DNA of 64,000 nucleotides from Zunongwangia pacifica. GTDB lineage: Bacteria > Bacteroidota > Bacteroidia > Flavobacteriales > Flavobacteriaceae. The notes beneath the pieces were generated by a model. That model did not search any database. It had not been told where the DNA came from and worked only from the letters and a program-made list of their open reading frames with translations. Positions 56,316 through 64,000 of the stretch are shown piece by piece (position 1 is the stretch's first letter; each line of letters starts with the position of its first letter). The DNA is taken from positions 40,406 to 104,405 of the forward strand of contig NZ_JAKHSK010000016.1 of NCBI RefSeq assembly GCF_023499215.1, read 5' to 3'. The translations under genes and the position numbers were made by a program.

Positions 56316-58730
56316 ATGGCTAAGGTTAAACACAATAATTTCCTGGATACCGTTGATGAAGTCATCACTAATGCCACCAATGCCGGGGTCATCCATTTAC
56401 AGGCAACGGGCGATGCGTTAAATGGACGGTATATAACTATTAATGGAAAACCTTCATATCATTTCGGAACAACAGGTTACCTGGGTCTTGAACAAGATAG
56501 ACGGTTAAAAAATGCCGCGAAAGAGGCTATTGAAAAGTATGGCACACAATTTCCCTTATCCAAAACATATATTTCACATCCGCTCTATGCGCCGCTAGAA
56601 GAAAAGATTTTCGAAATGTATGGACACCCCATACTTATCACAAAAAATAGTACCCTGGGGCATTTAGCCGTAATTCCGACGGCTGTTCGGTACGGCGATG
56701 CCGTGATACTGGACCACCAGGTGCACTGGAGTGTTCAAAGTGCGACCGAGGTATTAAAGTCAAAAGGAATAACCGTGCGAATGATCCGACATAGCAATAT
56801 GGATATGCTGGAACACGCTATCAAAGCATTACAAAATAAAGCCAGGAAAATTTGGTATATGGCAGATGGGGTGTATTCTATGTACGGGGATTTTTCCCCT
56901 TTACAGGATTTGATGGAGTTATCGAAAAAATATCCCCAGTTACATCTCTATATTGATGATGTACACGGAATGAGCTGGAAAGGACCATACGGTACGGGAT
57001 ATGTGATGTCGGTATTAAAAGAGCTTCCCCAAAATATACTACTGTTTGGTACACTGAGTAAAACTTTTGGAGCCAGTGGCGCAGTACTAGTTTGCCCTGA
57101 TAAGAAATTACATCAAAAGATTAAAAATTTTGGAGGGCCTCTTACATTTTCTGCCCAGCTGGAACCAGCCTCTGTGGCTGCCGCAACTGCTTCGGCCAAT
57201 ATTCATCTATCTCCCGAGATCTATGCGTTACAATCAGAATTGGAACAAAAAATCAATTACTTCAATCATTTAGTGGCGTTAACAGATTTGCCGCTGGTAC
57301 ATAAAAACAGCTCCCCGGTATTTTACATTGGCACCGGACGACCTGCCACCGGGTATAATTTTGTTAAGAAAATGATCGATGCCGGATTTTTTGTAAACCT
57401 TGGATTGTTTCCGGCTGTTCCCGTTAAGAATACCGGGGTTAGGATAACGATTTCCAGACATAACAAATTAAAGGATATCAAGGTATTAGTGGATGCGATG
57501 ATCCATCATTTTCCCATAGCAATGACAGACACCCATACTGACCTAAGCAAGATTCACAAATCATTTGGAATGCCGCAACCTAAAGAGCATCATACTTTAG
57601 CTACACCGTTTGAGGAATTACAGCTGGAATATACCGAAAGCATTCAACAGATAAACAAAACGGAATGGGATACCTGTTTTTCCGGAAAAGGTACGTTCGA
57701 CTGGGACGGTCTTGCATTTTTGGAAAAGGTCTTTACCAACAATCAATTACAGGAGCATAACTGGGGATTTCACTATATCACGATAAAGGATCAAGACGCC
57801 AAGATAATCTTGGCAGCCCCGCTTACTAGTGCACTCTTAAAAAATGACATGCTTTCAGAGGTAAATACCTCAAAAGCCATCGAAGAATTGCGGATAGAAG
57901 ATCCCTATTATATGACCGATGTGGCACTATCCCTAGGTTCTGTTTTTTCAGAGGGCGCTCATTTATTCTTAAACGATGCTCATCCAAAGCATCTTCAAGC
58001 CACACGATTATTTCTCGAGAAACTTGAGGAAATAAAAACCAGAGTTGGTGCTCAACTTATTATATTAAGGGATTTTGAAAAAACAAATACTTTGAACACT
58101 TTCCTCCATGAGCAGGGTTTTATTGCCATAGCTTTACCCGATGCTTGTGAACTTACCAATATCCATTGGAAGAGTGAAGAGCAGTATTTGAATATACTTA
58201 GTAAACGATCCAGAAAGCATTTTAGAAAAGAGATTAAAGTTTTTGAAAACTATTTTACCCTATCGATAATAAAAGATCCATCCCCTTCTGAAATTGATCA
58301 ATTCTATAGATTGTTCCAACAGGTGTGGCGCCATAACTTAGGGATTAACACCTTTATGTTTCCAAAAAAATTGTTTGTGGAAATGGGGAAACATCAAAAT
58401 TGGGAGTTTTTAGTCCTCACATTGAATGCAAACCTTGAGCCCTCGGCAAACGTTATTGGTGTGATGTTTTGCACCCATTCGGGACATACGTATATTCCTA
58501 GCTTAGTAGGCATGGATTATGATCAAAACAAAAAATTTAATACCTATCGACAACTACTATATCAAACCATTAAAAGAGCAAATGAGCTTAATTGTACCAA
58601 GGTAGATTTAGGATTTAGCGCGAGTTTCGAAAAAAGAAAATTAGGAGCAAAATTAATCCCAAAAGTAGCCTATATTCAGGCAGATGATAACTTTAGTCTT
58701 GAAGCCCTGGACTGGCTTAGAAAAAATTGA
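56316..58730 (+). CDS. Alpha-oxoamine synthase (BioF/KBL-like PLP enzyme) fused to GNAT-type acyltransferase
   Basis: 804 residues. Residues 1-~405 are a PLP fold-type I alpha-oxoamine synthase: SNSTLGHLA-like KNSTLGHLAVIP, VDDVHG-like IDDVHGMSW, and the Schiff-base lysine K249 in GTLSKTFGASG. The C-terminal half (~430-804) is a peptidoglycan-bridge/GNAT-like acyltransferase with SRKHFRKEIKVFE and VGMDYDQNKKFNTYRQLLYQ. It would condense an amino acid with an acyl thioester and pass the product to the GNAT. The product could be a lipid, aminoketone signal or modified peptide. No ACP gene is near. Confidence 0.82.
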   Translation: MAKVKHNNFLDTVDEVITNATNAGVIHLQATGDALNGRYITINGKPSYHFGTTGYLGLEQDRRLKNAAKEAIEKYGTQFPLSKTYISHPLYAPLEEKIFEMYGHPILITKNSTLGHLAVIPTAVRYGDAVILDHQVHWSVQSATEVLKSKGITVRMIRHSNMDMLEHAIKALQNKARKIWYMADGVYSMYGDFSPLQDLMELSKKYPQLHLYIDDVHGMSWKGPYGTGYVMSVLKELPQNILLFGTLSKTFGASGAVLVCPDKKLHQKIKNFGGPLTFSAQLEPASVAAATASANIHLSPEIYALQSELEQKINYFNHLVALTDLPLVHKNSSPVFYIGTGRPATGYNFVKKMIDAGFFVNLGLFPAVPVKNTGVRITISRHNKLKDIKVLVDAMIHHFPIAMTDTHTDLSKIHKSFGMPQPKEHHTLATPFEELQLEYTESIQQINKTEWDTCFSGKGTFDWDGLAFLEKVFTNNQLQEHNWGFHYITIKDQDAKIILAAPLTSALLKNDMLSEVNTSKAIEELRIEDPYYMTDVALSLGSVFSEGAHLFLNDAHPKHLQATRLFLEKLEEIKTRVGAQLIILRDFEKTNTLNTFLHEQGFIAIALPDACELTNIHWKSEEQYLNILSKRSRKHFRKEIKVFENYFTLSIIKDPSPSEIDQFYRLFQQVWRHNLGINTFMFPKKLFVEMGKHQNWEFLVLTLNANLEPSANVIGVMFCTHSGHTYIPSLVGMDYDQNKKFNTYRQLLYQTIKRANELNCTKVDLGFSASFEKRKLGAKLIPKVAYIQADDNFSLEALDWLRKN

Positions 58731-58895
58731 GACCTCCCCCTTTGAAGTATATTTTTAAATATTTACCCGTTAAAAAGCCCTATTGAAAATAGCACAACAA
58801 AGGCATTATTTGTTTTCAAAAAATACCGAAGTTATGCTCACATGTAGCGAACATTATAAGTAAAAACTAAATTTTTCAATAGCGATTAATTTTTT

Positions 58896-60146
58896 ATGCA
58901 ATCAGCTCTTAAAAATTCTAAAATAACAATGAAAAATATAGTCCAATCATATCCGCTAGAGTGGCTTGATTTATTAATCACAGTCACACTCAATCCTACC
59001 AAGACAAAAGTGAGGGCTATAACTAATGAGCAATTTAATAATATTATTAATCGTATTCCTGAAGAAAATCTACGTCTTCAAAAACTTATTAAAACCCACG
59101 TATTTTCCACTACGAAAGAGGAAGAAATTGCTTTATTGATCAAACAGTATCATTCATCACTTATTGCCCTACTTGATCAGACACTCGAAAATCAAAAAGA
59201 AGACACCTCTCGAAAGCTTATTTTAAAAAAAGTCTTTAAAGTACTACTCTCAAACATAGATGAGTTGCTATCTTTTATTGAAACCCGCTTTTCTACAAAT
59301 CTTATCCTGGACGAAAGGGTTCCAGAGATGTATCTCTCCGTTACCAAAAAAGAACTAAAGAAAAAATTAGATAAGCTTAAATCAAATGCCAGTCTGAAGC
59401 TTAAAACACATCCCGCATTTGAAATCATTCTTAAAAGATTATATCATTTTATAAATAGCACACAACTTCATTATGAAGTGACGTTTCGTGATATTTTTTA
59501 TAAAAAAACACTTGTTCAAGGACTTGGAGGACTTGAATCTAATAAAGAAGAAGTAGAAGCGTACTCCGCTTTGGATGAATTCCTAATCTATTTAAACTTT
59601 AACAGCAAGGCCTATATGAACCTGTTTACGGATCATATCGCCAAACAAATAAACAGACATGATAGTACCATTGAAAAGATGGATACACTACTCTATTATT
59701 ACAAAGCCTTCAATCAATTACATCGTAAGCCGGAGATGATCCTTAATCCAAAATTCCATGATCTGGAAACAGTTTTAGGGAATTGGTTTACGCAGGAAAT
59801 TCTTTACCTGGAAAAGAAATTACATCTATCAGTTGTTCCGCTACAAAGCAAAAAGAAAAACCCGATAGACAAGCAAGCAACCGCAAAGGAAAAGCAGAAA
59901 GTTCTTTGTATGCTTTCTACCGATCAAATGGGACTTATCCTTCGCGCTTCCGATGAATTACGAATATTGGTTGCAAAATCCATGAGTCAGGTATTTAAAA
60001 CTATAGTACCCAATTTATCAACTCCTTATAAAGAAGACCTGTCCTACGATGGCATGCGCAGCAAATCCTATGTAGCAGAAGAACGTGACAAACAAATAGC
60101 CGTTGAAACATTAGAGCGGATTATTAAAAAAATCAAAGAATATTAA
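58896..60146 (+). CDS. Conserved hypothetical protein of conjugative elements
   Basis: 416 residues, soluble, helix-rich, Lys-rich, no recognised domain. A proline/glycine-poor central part (KKELKKKLDKLKSN) may be coiled coil. It is followed 12 bases later by a small lipoprotein gene, suggesting a two-gene unit. Starts at 58896; a second in-frame ATG is at 58929. I recognise it as the kind of protein found beside tra genes in Bacteroidota elements, but assign no role. Confidence 0.55.
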   Translation: MQSALKNSKITMKNIVQSYPLEWLDLLITVTLNPTKTKVRAITNEQFNNIINRIPEENLRLQKLIKTHVFSTTKEEEIALLIKQYHSSLIALLDQTLENQKEDTSRKLILKKVFKVLLSNIDELLSFIETRFSTNLILDERVPEMYLSVTKKELKKKLDKLKSNASLKLKTHPAFEIILKRLYHFINSTQLHYEVTFRDIFYKKTLVQGLGGLESNKEEVEAYSALDEFLIYLNFNSKAYMNLFTDHIAKQINRHDSTIEKMDTLLYYYKAFNQLHRKPEMILNPKFHDLETVLGNWFTQEILYLEKKLHLSVVPLQSKKKNPIDKQATAKEKQKVLCMLSTDQMGLILRASDELRILVAKSMSQVFKTIVPNLSTPYKEDLSYDGMRSKSYVAEERDKQIAVETLERIIKKIKEY

Positions 60147-60158
60147 AACCACTATACC

Positions 60159-60689
60159 ATGAAAAAGCTATTTCTTATATTCATGATCATCCCTGTTATT
60201 GGATGCCAAACAAATCAAAAACCTGATAAGGAGACCGTCTTAAAAATGATCAATGATGATCTGAACTATCCACGTACTATTGATTATGAAATCTTTTGTA
60301 GCGATCCTGCTCATGCTAATAAGTTGCTGGATTTAAAACTTGATGAGAAAAGAATGGTAACCATTCAGAAAACACAAAAATTAAAAGATATCGGTTCACC
60401 ACTAATCTCTTTTACCGAAGCAGCCCAGCGGTACCTGATCAAACCTACAGAAAAGGAAAGGAAGCTGGACATTCAAAAAGTAAAGATTGCAGAAGAAACC
60501 ATAAGTGATATCAAACTCGGAAATAGTTCTGAATCCAATGGAAAAACAACTATCCCGGTGACTTATACCGTAACCTGTACCAATATCACTCCATTTTCGG
60601 CCTTGATGAAACGTGATCTTTCAAAAACAATAACCCGCTCCGCTACACTACTTTTCATTGACAGAAAGTGGAAATTGATGAAGCCATAA
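60159..60689 (+). CDS. Hypothetical lipoprotein
   Basis: 176 residues. Signal peptide and lipobox IPVIGCQTN (Cys 16). The mature part has a hydrophilic first half and a KTTIPVTYTVTCTNITPFSAL stretch of strands. No family recognised. Co-transcribed with the preceding hypothetical; terminator follows at 60719. Confidence 0.6.
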   Translation: MKKLFLIFMIIPVIGCQTNQKPDKETVLKMINDDLNYPRTIDYEIFCSDPAHANKLLDLKLDEKRMVTIQKTQKLKDIGSPLISFTEAAQRYLIKPTEKERKLDIQKVKIAEETISDIKLGNSSESNGKTTIPVTYTVTCTNITPFSALMKRDLSKTITRSATLLFIDRKWKLMKP

Positions 60690-60718
60690 AAATCATTTTT
60701 CCATATCATAGTTACAAA

Positions 60719-60750
60719 AGAGAACTTTTTAAGAAGGTTCTCTTTTTTTT
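60719..60750 (+). terminator. Rho-independent terminator
   Basis: AGAGAAC (60719-60725) and GTTCTCT (60737-60743) with a run of T. It ends the two-gene unit 58896-60689. Confidence 0.85.
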
Positions 60751-60928
60751 TGAATAATCTCTTCCCGAAAGACATCTATTTCGCTAAGGTTCCAATGGTT
60801 ACAAAAAGGTTCCAACAAAAAGTTGGACTTGTAGCAGCTTGCATTCGTGCGTTTCTTTGTTATCGAAATTAATAGAAAAACCCCGTCACAAGATTGATGG
60901 GCTTAATAGTAACGATAAAAAACAGCTT

Positions 60929-61402
60929 ATGTTTAGCCAAATTTCATGGACAGACTACCTGTTGGCGGTCGCCATACTACTAGGTATTTATTATTTGTTT
61001 GTTGGGGTACGGTATTTTTCTAGTGACCTTAAAGCCCTGTTAGCAGGCAAACGAAAACGTATCTTAAAGCCATCTGGTTTTCCGCAAAATGAACCTTTGC
61101 AAAATGAAGTTTCAAAAGATACTTCGGTAACTACCGATGAGGAGACCGATGACGAATTTGCCGAAGTAGAACACCTGATCGAAAAGATCCAAACGGTCAT
61201 TACCGATGCGCTTGGTAAACAACTTGTCAAGGAAGAATTTAGGCAGTACCTACGCCTTGTCCTCAAAGAATTTCCCTCCGTAAAAACATCGGGGCTTCGC
61301 CCTTCAGTAAATGAACTGATTGTATCCGAGTGTGAAAAACAAGGGATTGTGGCCTTCAATGAAGAAGAAGTGGATGCATTGTGGAGTGAAGAACGGCAAT
61401 AA
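60929..61402 (+). CDS. Conjugative-element membrane protein, unknown function
   Basis: About 157 residues from the ATG at 60929 (MFSQISWTDYLLAV); the longer frame to 60839 adds 30 polar residues that look non-native. One N-terminal membrane helix (about 10-29), then an acidic linker (TDEETDDEFAEVEHL) and a soluble helical C-terminus. It is immediately upstream of the TraE-like gene. Such proteins precede tra genes in Flavobacteriia ICEs; role unknown. Confidence 0.6.
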   Translation: MFSQISWTDYLLAVAILLGIYYLFVGVRYFSSDLKALLAGKRKRILKPSGFPQNEPLQNEVSKDTSVTTDEETDDEFAEVEHLIEKIQTVITDALGKQLVKEEFRQYLRLVLKEFPSVKTSGLRPSVNELIVSECEKQGIVAFNEEEVDALWSEERQ

Positions 61403-61530
61403 TCCCGGCGGAACGTCTTTTCCTGCCCAACCCCGAGCCGAAGGGCAAAAGTGATTGAAAAAGATGGGTAAGTGACAGCGAAAGCGTTCCGCTTTTTTTA
61501 AAAAATTTAAGTGTAACCTAAATATGATGA

Positions 61531-61872
61531 ATGATGAAAATGTGCAGCAAGAAAACAACAAAGTTTAACCGAAAAAAGGTGATCACCATTTGTGCCGCTA
61601 TGGCATTACTGGCCATTCAATACAGTGCTTATGCTCAGGATGGTATTGAGGGAATTAACGAAGCAAATACCAAAGTACGCAGCTACTTTGCCGCAGGCAC
61701 CAATCTGATGTATGCTGTTGGAGCTATCCTAGGATTGATCGGAGCGGTCAAGGTGTATCAAAAATGGAACAATGGTGATCAGGATACCGGCAAAGTGGCT
61801 GCCGCTTGGTTTGGCAGTTGTATTTTCCTGGTGGTTGTGGCTACCGTGATACAGTCGTTCTTCGGTATCTAA
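61531..61872 (+). CDS. DUF4134 conjugative transfer protein (TraE-like)
   Basis: 113 residues. After a signal helix (ICAAMALLAIQYSAYAQ) comes the DUF4134 body with GINEANTKVRSYFAAGTNLM, then two membrane helices (YAVGAILGLIGAVKVYQKWN; AWFGSCIFLVVVATVIQSFF). This is the TraE protein of CTnDOT-type elements, distantly like VirB2 pilin-type subunits. First tra gene of the transfer block that continues beyond the window. Confidence 0.88.
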   Translation: MMKMCSKKTTKFNRKKVITICAAMALLAIQYSAYAQDGIEGINEANTKVRSYFAAGTNLMYAVGAILGLIGAVKVYQKWNNGDQDTGKVAAAWFGSCIFLVVVATVIQSFFGI

Positions 61873-61884
61873 AATCCCTGAAGT

Positions 61885-62313
61885 ATGCAGATACAATTAA
61901 AAGAAAAGTTGTGGGCGTTTATCGTCCACAACAATCCTGAATTGATGTTCAATTTGCAGGAAGACTATTCGGTGACCAACTATCTGGATTCAAAAGTAAA
62001 GGACATTATGCCTTTGGCAGAACAATTACTTTCTGAAAACCGACCCGGTTATGTTGTGGAAGAATTGTGCCTGGAGCAGATGACTGAAGAACTTAAACCT
62101 TCCCGTTACCACTACCTGCTTTCAATACTTGAGGAAGAATTTACTGCCGACTATGAGCGGTTACGGGAAAGCGGGACGCTCACCTATGAAGTCGTCAACC
62201 TGATTGCCTATTGCAAGGACATTTTTGACGGATACGGATTTAATTCAACAAATGAAGAGGACAGGCAGCTACGGTACACTGTCATCGGACAGGTACATGA
62301 ATATCTCAATTAA
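61885..62313 (+). CDS. DUF1896 protein of conjugative elements
   Basis: 142 residues, soluble and helical, with the DUF1896 pattern EKLWAFIVHNNPELMFNLQE and EDRQLRYTVIGQVHEYLN. 12 bases after the TraE-like gene. DUF1896 genes accompany BmhA-type methylases in Bacteroidota elements. Function unknown. Confidence 0.75.
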   Translation: MQIQLKEKLWAFIVHNNPELMFNLQEDYSVTNYLDSKVKDIMPLAEQLLSENRPGYVVEELCLEQMTEELKPSRYHYLLSILEEEFTADYERLRESGTLTYEVVNLIAYCKDIFDGYGFNSTNEEDRQLRYTVIGQVHEYLN

Positions 62314-62400
62314 CTACTGAGAAGAAAAAAAGCTGGTCATCAAAATATGGTGACGGCTTTATAGCCATAAAGGAATGGTGAGAATGAAAAATGTGTGGAT

Positions 62401-64000
62401 ATGGCTTACAATATTTCAGAAAAACTACAAGATAATATTAGGGCAATCCGAATCGCCCTGAACCATCAAAACGGTAAAGAACTAGGCCCGGATGAAGTCT
62501 CGAACCTGAAAAAATTCTCAGGTTTTGGAGGGATCAAGGCTATCCTATATCCTTATGGTACACAGGAAGAATGGTCAGCTAATGGGGCTACCAAAGAAGA
62601 CCTGAAACACCATGCAGATATTATGGAGCTGCATGACCTGCTAAAGGAAAACTATACCGAAACTCAATATCGGGAAATTATTTCTTCTTTACGTAATAGT
62701 GTGCTGACCGCCTTTTATACCCCGCAGGTAGTTCCCGAAACCTTATACACTGTTATGGCAGCACAAAATCTGCAACCCAAACGATTGTACGAACCTTCGG
62801 CAGGTTCCGGTATTTTTATTAGTGAAGCGGTAAAGGCTTTTCCTGAATTGGAACAGATTACCGCCGTAGAGAAAGATACCCTTTCCGGACTGGTACTCTC
62901 TGCTATAGGCGGTACACTGCCTGTTCCGGCAGAAACCCATATCACCGGTTTTGAAGAAACTCCGGTAACCGAAAATTCCAGCTATGACCTTATCGTCAGC
63001 AATATCCCGTTCGGTAATTTTTCAGTATACGATGAGGCGTATCCCGATAAAGCACTCTCGGGAAAAATACACAATTACTTTTTTGCCAAAGGCTTGGACA
63101 AACTGGCTGATGGCGGTCTCATGGCTTATATTACCACGGATGCTTTCCTAAATAGCCCATCCAATCAGAAAGCGAGGGAATACCTATTCGGTAAATCGGA
63201 TTTTATAAGCCTGTCCGTTATGCCCGACAACCTGATGAAGGATACCGGCAATACCGAAGCTCCCAACCACCTGCTGATTGTTCAAAAGAATGGAACAAAA
63301 GAGACCCTATCCGAAGAAGAAACCTTACTGGTGACTACCGTATCCTTAGAGAATGAATATGGAACCTACCCTAGCAATAGCTATATTCAACAGCATCGGG
63401 ATATCATTACGGGAAATACCCTCCAACCGGGTAAAAATCAATACGGACAGGCACACGAAACCGTATGGCAGCAAGGCGACCTCAATGACATTCGTGAAAA
63501 ACTTGGACAGACGATTACCGAAGGGTTTAATACCCGTTTAAATCGGGAGCGTTATTTCCAAAGTCAATCCCTGCCAAAAGAAAAACAGGAAGTTGATGGC
63601 AGGAAGCTCACCTATCTTCCGATGCCCGAAAACAAAGCAGAAACCGTTTCGGTACAGTTAGGGCTTTTTGATACCGCTCCGGCAGAACAGATTAACCGTG
63701 CCATAGCCTATATCAATCCTTTGGATGCCACCGTCGTCAGAAAAGAAAGTGCACGGCTTATCAGTACCATTCGTACTACTGATAATCCTATACACGAGAG
63801 TATTGTACTCTTGGCAGCCAAACAACAAAAATCCAATCGCTACCTGTATAAACTGTATTCCAACGTCAAGGAGATCGACCATTTCTCTGCCAACTGGATG
63901 GATGCACGCTTATTAAGGCATGAACTGCAAAACCTGTCCGGGGAGTTACAAGGGTTTGCCCATGCATTTACCTATGAGGGCGACCAAACCTTAGAAGGAA
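62401..64000 (+). CDS. Large N6-adenine DNA methylase/helicase (BmhA-like), 5' part, runs off window
   Basis: The frame is open from ATG 62401 to the window end (533+ residues). SAM-binding methylase motifs: motif I LYEPSAGSGIFISEA near residue 127, and motif IV as SNIPFGNF near 200 (an NPPF-type catalytic tetrad). Such proteins in Bacteroidota ICEs are ~1800 residues with a downstream SNF2-type helicase, not visible here. Predicted to methylate incoming element DNA against restriction. Precedes unknown tra genes. Confidence 0.85.
   Translation, partial: MAYNISEKLQDNIRAIRIALNHQNGKELGPDEVSNLKKFSGFGGIKAILYPYGTQEEWSANGATKEDLKHHADIMELHDLLKENYTETQYREIISSLRNSVLTAFYTPQVVPETLYTVMAAQNLQPKRLYEPSAGSGIFISEAVKAFPELEQITAVEKDTLSGLVLSAIGGTLPVPAETHITGFEETPVTENSSYDLIVSNIPFGNFSVYDEAYPDKALSGKIHNYFFAKGLDKLADGGLMAYITTDAFLNSPSNQKAREYLFGKSDFISLSVMPDNLMKDTGNTEAPNHLLIVQKNGTKETLSEEETLLVTTVSLENEYGTYPSNSYIQQHRDIITGNTLQPGKNQYGQAHETVWQQGDLNDIREKLGQTITEGFNTRLNRERYFQSQSLPKEKQEVDGRKLTYLPMPENKAETVSVQLGLFDTAPAEQINRAIAYINPLDATVVRKESARLISTIRTTDNPIHESIVLLAAKQQKSNRYLYKLYSNVKEIDHFSANWMDARLLRHELQNLSGELQGFAHAFTYEGDQTLEG

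Overview
The window looks like a low-GC Flavobacteriaceae (Bacteroidota) accessory region, close in style to marine genera such as Zunongwangia, Gramella or Salegentibacter. This is inferred from content and was not checked by search. The pointers are SusC/SusD genes, a SPOR of TraE/DUF4134-type conjugation proteins, DUF6520, DUF1896 and RteC families, an IstA/IstB pair, TAnnTTTG-type -7 boxes, and a CzcA-TolC fusion typical of the phylum. Almost nothing here looks like core chromosome. It reads as stacked, partly decayed integrative elements and their cargo.

Region 1 (1-6430, + strand) is one tight operon: thymidine/AMP phosphorylase (cut by the window edge), PRPP synthetase, two small proteins, a CPH-type copper ATPase (CopB class) and an MFS exporter. 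It ends in a fragment of the ICE regulator RteC. Region 2 (6436-28823, - strand) is a metal and cation homeostasis island. It opens at an IS3 element that lies between two truncated genes and lacks a target duplication. It holds an APC permease (3' end replaced by the IS), a Ca2+/cation exchanger, LspA, a CDF transporter, NhaA, Lpd, two Fur-family repressors, a DUF305 protein, an SPC-type P1B-4 ATPase, PII, and an RND adaptor plus CzcA-TolC fusion. It also contains a duplicated and decaying set of SHOCT and SpoIIAA-like small genes.

Region 3 (28990-33800) is a junction. Two copies of a 21-bp sequence that matches the 3' end of a tRNA-Pro gene (29468 and 33772) bracket the first 32 codons of a tyrosine integrase, an IS21 element, a beheaded membrane-protein gene and a small inverted-repeat-flanked membrane-protein gene. 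These look like attachment-site scars of successive insertions at the same tRNA gene.

Region 4 (33800-64000+) is a conjugative element. On the - strand are a VirD4-like coupling protein, relaxase, MobA, a candidate oriT palindrome and a Toprim primase. On the far right (+) are a TraE-like pilin-type protein, DUF1896 and a large DNA methylase/helicase that runs off the window. Between them lies cargo: a decayed IS3 and group II intron tail; a probable anti-phage nucleotide-signalling cluster (CD-NTase + SLATT, next to S-4TM + a second nucleotidyltransferase) with inverted repeats around the CD-NTase/SLATT pair; two ~700-bp tandem non-coding repeats; a strongly structured 5' leader in front of a SusC/SusD/M16-peptidase operon; and an AraC/STAS-like/alpha-oxoamine-synthase-GNAT-fusion gene group.

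The most interesting stretches are 41507-45718 (defence cassettes and tandem repeats) and 46357-46946 (a 114-bp nested palindrome and a second structured block ahead of susC).
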